The position numbers and the translations under genes are program-made. Below, piece by piece: positions 56,082 through 64,000 of a DNA stretch of 64,000 nucleotides. The notes under the pieces were generated by a model. It ran no database searches and had not been told where the DNA came from. It saw only the letters and a list, made by a program, of their open reading frames with translations. The DNA lies in contig CM077151.1 in the NCBI GenBank assembly GCA_039583875.1, forward strand, positions 26,961,940-27,025,939, written 5' to 3'. Each line of letters starts with the position of its first letter. Position 1 is the stretch's first letter. This DNA comes from Platanthera guangdongensis. Its lineage: Eukaryota > Streptophyta > Magnoliopsida > Asparagales > Orchidaceae.

Positions 56082-56555
56082 TTACAAGGACAAGTCAGTA
56101 TGGGGACAGATCAACCAACGATTTTTGTAGAGTTCGGCAAGATGGCGACCTTGCGAGGCAGCGAGATCTGCCTGCAGCTGTACTTGAGACCCAGCGACTT
56201 CGGGAGCAGGAGGAGAAGCCGGCGAAGGGAAGAGAGTGACGTCGGGAGCAGATAGCTCGGGGATGTCACTCAACCTGAGGTCGTCCAGGAGCTGTTGGGT
56301 GCTAGTGGAAGGTTCGGGCTGGTCGGCCGGGGATGTGACTTTCTTGGTCGGGGAGGCGACTTTCTCCGCCATTGGAGGCGGGTTGTCGACTTTGGAGGCG
56401 AGCGTCTTCTTCAACTTTTTTAATTTCTTCTTCTTTGCGGGAGGGAGGTCGGCAACGACTTCGCCTTCTCGCGGCCTTTTAGACCTTGAAGGCTCGAAGA
56501 ATCCCGACAGAGCGGCAAGGCTCTCTTGGCAGACTTCCTAGGAGGACTTTGACAT
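56082..56555 (-). pseudogene. LARD antisense gene, first exon with NLS-like motif and early stop
   Basis: The ATG at 56555 opens MSKSS, then hits TAG (56538-56540). The same frame continues EVCQESLAALSGFFEPSRSK and holds two basic clusters (SRSKRPRE and PAKKKKLKKLKK) typical of nuclear localisation signals. The remainder is Ser/Pro-rich and ends QLQADLAASQGRHLAELYKN. A TTGTAAGC near the end (about 56085) could be a splice donor. A TATA box sits upstream at about 56601. One substitution accounts for the stop, so the gene may be intact in sister copies. Confidence 0.45.
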
Positions 56556-56600
56556 CGCGTGCGAGTTCAAAACGCGTGCCTCAAAGACCAGTCACCCCCA

Positions 56601-56609
56601 TATTTATAG
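56601..56609 (-). promoter_or_regulatory. TATA box of the second antisense gene
   Basis: Minus-strand CTATAAATATGGGGG, about 50 bp upstream of the ATG at 56555. Confidence 0.5.
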
Positions 56610-56726
56610 AGTTCAGCAGACATCCATCAAGAGCAAGTAACTCAGATACTTGGCAAAGCAGCTCGTCGAATAAGCATTGAATGATTCTTCTCGAGTTCCT
56701 ACGTCGCTAAGAAAGAGCGGGGATTG

Positions 56727-57375
56727 TGTACAACTCATATTCGCCGAGGATGGACCCCTCCAGAGCCAAGTCAGCAGAAGTCAAAGTCAGTAAGTCAAGA
56801 CAGAGGTCAGAGTCAACGTGCTAGGCAGCGGAAGGCCTGGGCGAGTATGGCGAGTTCCCCTCGCATACTCGCAGGGTAGACGACTAGGCCAGCTACTCGC
56901 CCAGTCGTGCGAGTTCCTCCTGGAAGTCGCCTAATCGCCGAGAGGTGGGGCTATAAATAAGACTCACCCCCTCCTTCTGGATTTGCCTATAAATAGGACC
57001 CCAGGGGTTCGAGAAGAGACCTTCGAATCTCGTCGAGATCTCTCAAACTCTTTTCTTAGACGTTAGCTGAGCCTTTGAATTCCTTTTTCAGAGAGACCAG
57101 ACTGCAACTTCACGACTATCCCCTTTAGTCACCGCGACTTAGTTACCAGCTAGTCTTCCTCGTACCATGCTCGGTCATTTTTGGTTGTGGAGGGGTTGCT
57201 TCTTCTAAGCTTCCGGGTACGTGGTGGGACCTTCCTGCCGCAGCACCTGCGGTCCTGTTTGTTATTCGACGACTTTCATGTCTTAGTCCGCTAGCCGTCA
57301 AGCCTAACTGCTGAGCCGGTAACCCTAGGCTGCCTTGATCCGAATTTTGGAGTAGGAAATTTCTCGGCTTCAACA
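56727..57375 (+). repeat. LARD 3' LTR
   Basis: 649 bp, uninterrupted partner of 50504-52769, ending GGCTTCAACA. It shows the empty site for the solo LTR nested in the 5' copy. Confidence 0.92.
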
Positions 57376-57387
57376 GATAGATTCTCA

Positions 57388-57529
57388 TATGATAATTGGG
57401 TATGAATGCCTCTAGCAAGAAAATTTTGTTTATAAAAAACCTTCATCTTAACCATCTTATTAATAAGTCATGATATGGCGAGACTGTTTCCCTCACATTT
57501 TTAATATAGATTCAAGTCGTTATTGCAAC
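57388..57529. other. Short spacer between TRIM and Copia-3
   Basis: Nothing recognised. Confidence 0.4.
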
Positions 57530-57934
57530 TGTTAGAAGAAAAATATGTAAAGGCCCATAGCGAGGCCTATTTAGGGCCCTCTTCCTCCTTATGCTTTAGT
57601 CTCACATCTTAGATTGGGAATGTTCAACCTCTTTCTCTCCCTATATTAATGTACAATACAGATTCTTATAGATATCGACCGACATGTCCGATATGTCGGC
57701 CGATATAAAGGTTTAGGGGGCAAACCGCAACGAAATCGATTTATTTGAGCCAGATAACGTTTTGTAAAATATCAGCGTTATTTCGGCGATATAGCGATAT
57801 ATCATGTGTCGTTACAACGCCTTTTTTATTTTATATTAAAAAAAATTCGGCTCTTATATTTGATTTCACGGATCGACACTCGACAGCTGCCCTAATTTCT
57901 CTCTAGCGGCGGGAGACTGCTCTGCGGAATCGGC

Positions 57935-58015
57935 GACGAAACGGCGACGAATCCTCTTCTCCGACGACGAATCCTCTTCTCCGACGACGAATCCTCTTCT
58001 CCGACGATGAATCGG
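57935..58015. repeat. Tandem repeat TCTTCTCCGACGACGAATCC
   Basis: About 3.5 copies of a 20-bp unit inside the hAT element. Confidence 0.85.
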
Positions 58016-58464
58016 TGATGCCACCGGGCTTTCTTGCTCCACTGTAAGCCCCCTTCTTCTATTTTCTTCTTCTTCTTTCTTCACGGGCTCTATACTTCAC
58101 TTTACTACTTCACGGGACTACTTCACTCTACTACTACTTCTGCTTCTTCTTTCTACTACTTCACGGGCTTTAGGGTTTCTATACTTCACAGGCTTTAGGG
58201 TTTCTTCTTCTTTTTCTTTCTTCACGGGCATATGGGTCTACAATGTTGGATCACTATCTCTGTAGGGTTTCTTCTTCTTTTTCTTGCTTGGAGATAGTTT
58301 ATATACCCGAGTACATAAACTTTATGTGTCATTTTATATTTATTGGTATATATCCTTTGTTTTTTCTTACTTCATCATCTTTCTAAATGCAGTTTAACTT
58401 GCAAGAAATTTTATATGTCATTTTATATTTGTGGACTTCTTCCTTTCTCTCAGCTGTTATAATC

Positions 58465-58640
58465 CTTTGAGATATATGCATCACCCTGCACTTGGAGATA
58501 TATTGCATGACCCTCCATATATATGCATCAGTTTGTTGATAGTTTGTTATATGCATCACCCTGCATATATATGCATACATATGCTCTACTCAAACCCGAG
58601 AGATATATTGCATCGCCCCGCATATATATGCATATATTCA
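58465..58640. repeat. ATATATGCATCACCCTGCAT repeats
   Basis: Six or seven degenerate copies of a ~27-40 bp unit around the palindrome ATATGCATAT inside the hAT element. Confidence 0.75.
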
Positions 58641-59561
58641 ATCTTTATCATTTATTAATATGCAAAATTTTGTTTATTTTTGTTTAATACTTCATTACTT
58701 CATTATAATCATATTATTACATGTTTAATGTAAAGTTTATAAACATATATTGTCTGTACATTTTTACTTATTTGCAAAAAATGTGTTTATAAACATTGTT
58801 ATTTTTATTTAAATATTAAAATCCAATATTGTAAAATATCCCCGATATATCCCCCGCAATCAGACATACGACATTTCAAACCCAAACCGACATAAACCCG
58901 ACATCCGATATCTACAACCTTGACAATACATGTATGTAAAGATGGATTGGAGATATAATAAAATTATATTTCATTTCTCTCAAATTCTTGTATTATTCTA
59001 CACGATATCAGAGCGAAAATTCGATGATAAATGTGTGTTGGCCTGTTCTGCTCTTTGATTTGGGTGGTTAAGATTTCCCTAACCGCGTCTTTTTTCTTTG
59101 GCCTATCCTGGGAGGTTAGAATTACTCTAACCGCAACTTTCCTCCCTTTCTCTATTGCTCCTCTGGCCCCAGCTCTTAACCCCCCCCCCTCCTCTCTTTT
59201 ACACTACTTCACTGGGGCCCACTGGCTACCGCTTCTCCCATCCAGCTTACCTAGCCTCCTTCCCTTTACCGCAACTTGCCGCTACCTCTGCTAGCCGGTG
59301 ATTTGTTGTCGCTGTATTTTTTAGTCGTTGCTTCTCACAGTCTCCTTGTCGCAGCTCGCCGCTACCTCTGCTAGCCGCTGGTTCCTTGCCAAAGCTTCAA
59401 GTCGTTGCCACTGCATTCTTGTCGCATGCTCTCTCGTCAGCATCTGATTGTCGCCGCCGCAAATTCCTAGCAACAGGCAGTGATCTCTTGCCACGAGTCC
59501 TTGTCAGCATCTGTTTGCCGCAAGTTCCTAGTCGTCGCCGGTCTGCTCTGTCCGCAAGGAT

Positions 59562-59883
59562 TTGATCACTGTTTCTCTTCTCCCAAGCCGCAGCACGGTG
59601 CCCTCAGTCCGCAGGATCAACAGTGCTCTGTTGTGCATCTCTTGTCGCTCTAGCTACTCAGGGAGAGATCGCAATGGCCGACCTAGATACAAGTATACTC
59701 ATTGTGATAGGAAAGGACATCTCGAGGCCACTTGTTATCGGAAACAAAGTTTGCCTCCTCCGTCTAATGTCACCGTTATTGCTGACACATTTTCTGTTAC
59801 TCGCACCAATATTGATGTCATGTGCCTCCAGCTCCAACATATCCACAGGTTACTCAATCGTTCATCTAGTTTTGTTGCCTCTA
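59562..59883 (+). pseudogene. Copia-3 gag, C-terminal remnant with mutated zinc knuckle
   Basis: The frame holds YKYTHCDRKGHLEATCYRKQ at about 59685-59745, a CCHC RNA-binding knuckle whose first Cys is replaced by Tyr. It continues LPPPSNVTVIADTFSVT, then LQLQHIHRLLNRSSSFVAS. The gag core seen in Copia-1 is missing, so most of gag is deleted. The frame is cut at 59884 by a solo LTR and resumes at 61739 as ISNESTACLTHNS. Confidence 0.8.
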
Positions 59884-60041
59884 TGTTGGAACCATAGTTC
59901 TGATTTGGGTAAGGATCACTATTAGGTTTGCTTAGACTGACCCAAAATGTATAGTCAGGGTCATAAGTTTATTTCTTTAGTCTAGGCCAAGAGTCAACAT
60001 CACATGGATCAGCCTACAACAGCTTGTTAGAGACTCAAGCA

Positions 60042-60362
60042 GTTGTGTCGACACAGACAATATCAGGCGACACACAGAAAGGTTGTGTCGACACCCAGAA
60101 GAATTGTGTCGACACACAGAAAGGTTGTGTCGACACCCAGAAGAATTGTGTCGACACACAGAAAGGCTGTGTCGCCACCCAGAAGATTTGTGTCGACACA
60201 CAGACTATCAGCCAACACAGATAATATTAGTCGACACTAGCTCAGTCGACACAAGAAGGATTTGTGTCGACACAGTTCACAGATTATTAGTCGACAATAT
60301 CAGTCAACACCAGAAGGACTTGTGTCGACACCCAGAACCATCTGTCAACACAGTTCACAGAA
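60042..60362. repeat. Array of GTGTCGACAC palindromes
   Basis: The 10-bp perfect palindrome GTGTCGACAC or one-base variants occurs about 12 times. At 60080-60180 it alternates in a ~42-bp double unit (AGAAAGGTT and CCAGAAGAATT spacers). It lies in the U3 part of the solo LTR. Confidence 0.9.
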
Positions 60363-60389
60363 GCTGTTTCAGAAGGATAAGTCAAATTC

Positions 60390-60690
60390 TCAGGTCGACG
60401 AACTAAGTTCTCAGGTCGACGATTTCTGGCTTCTTCAGTATGTCATTCCAGAAAATATTCTAAGTCCAGAAACAATTCTCAGCTCGACGAACAGAAGGTA
60501 TCTGATCGACGAACACAGGAACTCAGCTCGACGATCGTCGATCTCCCATCGACGATCTCAGAGTCTTCTACTCTGAACTGAGCTCGACGATCTACGAGCT
60601 CAGGTCGACGATCTTGTGCTTCTCAGCAGTTATCTCAGATCTACGATAGTTGCTCACAGGTTGACGATCTCTTAACCCAGTTCGACGATC
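60390..60690. repeat. Dispersed CTCGACGATC / GTCGACGA motifs
   Basis: About ten copies of AGCTCGACGA, AGGTCGACGA and related forms at irregular spacing directly after the GTGTCGACAC array. Confidence 0.8.
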
Positions 60691-61743
60691 TCTGAGCCAA
60701 GCTCTATGATTTTTTTACTGCCTTCAGTTATCAGTTCTCTCAGTCCGGTCAGAAGTATTTATTTTGGTTATGATAAATCATTTTAAGGCAAATATATTCT
60801 GATAATTAATGCTGACATTCTCAAGGCTGATAGTCGTATCTCATGAAGCATTGATTATGGTATTCACAGAATATTTTGTCAAGACAGTTATGGAAGTGCA
60901 TTTATGATTGTCAGCCATTCAACCCGTTTGGGCTCCTAAATTCTTGCAGAGAATTAAGTATTGACTGGGAATTCAAATTCAGACTGTTAGTCATTCCAAA
61001 AATATACAGAGAACTTAAAAATACAAAGACAACAAGAATCACAGTTAGTCAGAAAATCAATCTTTTTTGCTCTGAAGGTCTCCTGTTTTTGCGAAATACA
61101 AGGAAGAAGAAGAACTTGCTGAACACACAAATCTCTCTAGTCTTCTTCCTTCATCAGGCTTCAACAATCTACAGAGAGCTCGAATCAACATCAATCTGAA
61201 GACCTACACCCTGGACAAAGCTTCCTTCTTCCTGAAACTACTCAATATCTCAGGGGAAGCTTTGGCATCATCAAATCCACATAGTCTTCTCATTGTGTTT
61301 GAGAAAGAGAAGACTGTCATCTATTTTTCTTTAACCTCTCGTGTACAGAGTTCTTACTCCCTTCAAAAGTAAACTCCTTGGTGATATGGCACCTGATCAA
61401 AAACTTATTGGTTTTTAGGCACCTGATCAAAAGTCTGAAGGGTTTTTAGATCTACTTGAAGCAGATCTTGTGGTGATAGGGCACATGATCAAAAACCTAA
61501 GTGGATTCCTATCAGGGTGGTAGAAGAGTGGATGTACCCATATTTGGGGGTCCACTATAAAATTTCTTGTGTCGTCTGGATTTCCTTGTGTTTTCTTTGT
61601 GTATTGTGTTGTGATAGTTTTTTGCTTTTACCTCTTTCATATAAGTATCAATATTTTAATTCCGCAATAAATCTAAATACTTTTTTATACTCTATTCACC
61701 CCCCCTCTAGAGTAAACTGTATTTATCCCTCACTTTCACTCTA

Positions 61744-64000
61744 TCTCCAATGAAAGTACTGCTTGTCTCACTCATAATTCACGTTGGATTGTGGACTCTG
61801 GTGTCGCCCATCATATCATTCCGCAGAAACCCCCTTAGTACTTGGCATCTCCCCATCCCAAGTTTATCACAGTATCGAATGGTGACACCGCTTCTGTCTC
61901 CGGCTCCGCTAATATGCCTCGAATCCCCTCTATCTCTCTTCGCTCGATTCTTCATGTCTCAGACTCTACTTTCAATCTTTTTTCTGTTAGCAGCCTTACT
62001 GAAGATCTTGACTGCTCTGTCACCTTTACATCTTCTTCTTTTGTGGTGCAAGATCGACGAACACAAAATATCATTAGTAAAGGACGACTGTGCAACGAGC
62101 TCTACCTTCTAGATGTGACTCCCAACATTCTCTCAGTAGTCACCTCTATGGATTGACATAAGCGTCTTGGGCATGCTCCTCTACCAACTCTCAAAAAAGC
62201 TCCTCCTGATTTACCTCTTCCTGCTTTTACATGCGAATCATGTATCTTTGACAAACAACATCATTATTCTTTTCCTCCTCGTTGTATTCAGAACACTGCT
62301 TCTTTTGATTTAATACATTTTGATGTTTGGGGCCGTATAAGATTGCTAGTATTTCTAATTATCGTTATTTAATTACTTTTATTGATGACTTGAATGACAT
62401 TATTGTATTTACTCTATGATCGATCAGATCTAACTCATGTGTTTCAGGTCTTTATTACTGAGACCCTCAATTTTTCCAAACAATTAAAACTATTCGTACA
62501 GACAATGCTCGTGAATATAATAATCATGCATTTGATGATCTTTGTACTAAATTTGAGATCATTCATCATACCTCTTGTGTTTATACCTCCCAATAGAATG
62601 ATGCGGATGAGCGTAAAAATCAACATCTTCGTGACGTTACGCGCTCCCTTATATTTCAAATGCAGGTTCTCAGGGCCTATTGGCCTTTTGCAGTATCCAC
62701 AACATGTTATCTCATCAATCGTCTGTCTTCCTCCACTCTCAACTATGTCACTCTGTTTAGTCTTCTCTTTCCACCCACACCGCCTTTCTCCATCACCTCG
62801 GATATTTGGTTGTACCTGTTATGTCCATAATTTTGGTCCTTCCACCGACAAGCTTGCTCCTCAGGCCACTAAATATATGTTTGTTGGTTACTCACACTCA
62901 GAAAGAATATGTGTGCTACTCTCCTACAGATCGCAAGACTGTTGTGTCCGCTCCCACCTCTCCTTCTAACACCGGTTCCCGCACCGAACAAGCCACTCCT
63001 TCGCTTCTACACTCGCCTCCCTCCTCACTCTGATGCTCTTGAACGTCGCCCTCTACTTCTGGTACCTCGCGGTCTGCTGATCCTGCTCCTATCTCCACGG
63101 CTCATCCCTTGACGAATTATGTTTCCTTGCATCGTCTTTCCCTGACGCTTCTCAAATTTGCAACTGCTTTATCCTTCATTTCTATACCTAACTTTGTGTA
63201 GGAGGCTCTCCTACATTCGGGGTGGCGCGCGACCATTAATGAGGAAATGACTGCCCTCTGTGCTAATCAGACCTAGGATCTGCTCTCTCTTCCTCAGGGG
63301 CAGATTTGTGTTGGATGTAAATGGGTATTCGCGATCAAACATGCTCCCAATGGAACCATTGTTCATCTCAAGGCTCGTCTTGTAGCTCGTAGATTTACTC
63401 AGCAACAAGGCCTGGATTACGATGAGACCTTCTCTCATATTACCAAGTTGAACATTGTTCGAGTCCTAATTTCTTTGGTTGTGCATCGTCAGTGGTCATT
63501 ACATCAATTCGATATCAAGAATGCATTTCTCACTGGCGACCTTCAAGAAACTGTCCACATGCACCAACCTCTCGGGTTTGACACCACTAGAGAGACTTGT
63601 CTGTCATCTCAAAAAATCTATTTATGATCTCAAACAGTCTCCGCGTGCATGGTTTGACAAGTTTAGCAAAGTTGCCCGCGAGCTTGGATTCACTCGGGGC
63701 TCAGCGGGCTTCTCTCTCTTTACTCATCATCTAACAACAGGCACAGTGATTCTCTTAGTTTATGTCGATGATATTCTAATTACAGTAGATGATTGTAGAT
63801 GATTCCAAAGGAATACAAATGATCAATCAACACTTGAATTCAGTTTTTCAAACTAAAGATTTGGAAAATATTCGGTATTTTCTTGGCCTAGAAGTTGCAC
63901 GTCCTGATGGTCTTGTCTTATCTCAACAGAAGTACTGTCTTGATCTTCTTCAAGATGCTGATTACTCTGCATGCAAGTCTGCTGATACTCAAATGGATGT
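61744..64000 (+). pseudogene. Copia-3 pol: protease, integrase, reverse transcriptase (partial)
   Basis: Protease is seen as IVDSGVAHHI (about 61785), the catalytic DSG kept with Val in place of Thr-type neighbours. The pre-integrase part is HKRLGHAPLPTLKKA with CESCIFDKQHHYSF (about 62157-62280). The integrase core follows with shifts (FDVWGRI; NRHL-like KNQHLRDVTRS; YWPFAVSTTCYLINRL, to about 62900). Reverse transcriptase runs from about 63215 to the window edge: VGCKWVFAIKHAPNGTIVHL, RLVARRFTQQQGLDYDETF, FDIKNAFLTGDLQETVHMHQ, an intact YVDD at 63761-63772 and YFLGLEVARPDGLVLS. Stops (for example at 62155, 63274 and 63800) inactivate it. It continues beyond 64000. Confidence 0.88.

Larger units (their letters stand above)
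50504..57375 (+). mobile_element. LARD-like gypsy retrotransposon with antisense genes
   Basis: 6872 bp with a perfect 5-bp duplication GATAG (50499-50503 and 57376-57380). LTRs are 50504-52769 (containing a 1611-bp solo LTR) and 56727-57375; without that insert both are about 650 bp. Both begin TGTACAACTCATATTCG and end CTTCAACA. A primer site ATGGTGCGGTGAGCG follows the 5' LTR, and a purine-rich AAGAAAGAGCGGGG precedes the 3' LTR, which sets the sense as plus. No protease, integrase or reverse transcriptase is present. The internal 4 kb has one short sense frame and several antisense frames, one with a plant-transposon domain. This fits non-autonomous Tat-lineage elements. Confidence 0.9.
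44645..57387 (+). mobile_element. TRIM-type mini-retrotransposon inflated by two large insertions
   Basis: After removing the copia element (44736-50292) and the LARD-like element (50504-57375), about 310 bp remain. An LTR of ~100 bp (TGAAATATAATCCCACAT...TTCTAACA) is followed at once by TGGTATCAGAGTAGG (50303), a tRNA-iMet primer site. A ~100-bp internal part ends in AAGAGGGCAT, and then a second LTR-like copy follows (TGAGAATCTAATCCCACAT, from 50406, continuing after 57380 to about 57387). The size and layout are those of TRIM elements. The LTRs are quite diverged, so it is old, and the outer ends are approximate. Confidence 0.65.
57661..58922. mobile_element. Non-autonomous hAT element in the Copia-3 LTR
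   Basis: A perfect 8-bp duplication ACAATACA (57653-57660 and 58923-58930). The right end reversed is CAAGGTTGTAGATATCG and the left end GATTCTTATAGATATCG, a 17-bp inverted pair with the first bases of the left end mutated. GATATCGGC-type and CGACATG motifs lie subterminally on both sides. There is no transposase. Two internal repeats are listed separately. Confidence 0.87.
57530..59002 (+). repeat. Copia-3 5' LTR, split by a hAT element
   Basis: The parts 57530-57660 and 58931-59002 give an LTR of about 203 bp, matching Copia-1 LTR length. Confidence 0.88.
59884..61738 (+). mobile_element. Solo LTR (copia, SIRE-like) inside Copia-3 gag
   Basis: Begins TGTTGGAACCATAG and ends TATCCCTCACTTTCA, flanked by a perfect duplication CTCTA (59879-59883 and 61739-61743). 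The copia frame reads VAS-ISNE across the empty site, as in Copia-1 (VASVSNEG). Near the end it has TATTCACCCCCCCTCTAGAG, a hallmark of SIRE/Maximus-type LTRs. A TATA box TATAAAA is at 61556. The 1855-bp length is inflated by palindromic repeats in U3. Frames inside are repeat-driven. Confidence 0.88.
57530..64000 (+). mobile_element. Copia-3: Ty1/copia retrotransposon, cut by the window end
   Basis: The 5' LTR is 57530-59002, interrupted by a hAT element. It begins TGTTAGAAGAAAAATATGTA like the Copia-1 LTR and ends TATTATTCTACA. A primer-site remnant CGATATCAGAGC follows. Gag is reduced to its zinc-knuckle end and interrupted by a solo LTR; protease, integrase and reverse transcriptase follow, with sequence close to Copia-1. 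The 3' LTR would lie outside the window. It is a sister family of Copia-1. Confidence 0.9.

Noticed and set aside
60042..60362. Possible CRISPR-like or centromeric satellite
   Set aside because: The repeats are palindromes in an LTR U3 with repeated spacers, limited to about 300 bp.

Overview
The window is nuclear DNA of a flowering plant, almost certainly a eudicot. It has low gene density, AT-rich spacers and many plant-type Ty1/copia and Ty3/gypsy elements, hAT/Mutator/PIF-type DNA transposons, a plant RTE-type LINE and a nuclear insertion of plastid ycf1. I cannot name the species. There is no CRISPR array, operon or other prokaryotic feature.

Only two host genes can be defended. One is a complete micro-gene, OST4, a 37-residue oligosaccharyltransferase subunit at 2396-2509 on the minus strand. 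The other is the last two exons of what looks like UDP-sugar pyrophosphorylase at 42577-43067 (minus), whose upstream exons are not visible. A TATA box plus a possible first exon near 37.0 kb is a weak third candidate.

Layout: 0-7 kb is a genic flank with a Mutator-like MITE (897-1241), OST4, a lone LTR-like block (3212-3485) and a 362-bp tandem duplication. From 7112 to 9633 lies a complete 2.5-kb non-autonomous LTR element on the minus strand (TSD GATGG). From about 10.5 to 28.4 kb there is a large inverted duplication of one unit. The left arm is split by a hAT element (11798-15681), which itself carries a palindromic MITE and a plastid ycf1 fragment. The right arm is split by a copia element (17944-27083), which itself holds two solo LTRs. 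Each arm preserves the empty site of the other arm's insertion. From 28.4 to 44.6 kb there is a degenerate RTE-type LINE, a GC-rich hairpin minisatellite, several MITEs, a Mutator-derived OTU fragment split by a hAT element, and the pyrophosphorylase exons.

From 44.6 to 57.4 kb a roughly 300-bp TRIM retrotransposon is inflated about 40-fold. One LTR is split by a minus-strand copia element (44736-50292). The other is split by a 6.9-kb LARD-like element (50504-57375), whose own 5' LTR holds a solo LTR carrying an 18-copy GC-rich minisatellite. The LARD carries genes in antisense to its LTRs, each with its own TATA box. From 57530 to the window end is a third copia element. It has a hAT element inside its LTR and a 1.9-kb solo LTR, rich in GTGTCGACAC palindromes, inside gag. 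Coordinates of nested insertions rest on target-site duplications read directly from the sequence.
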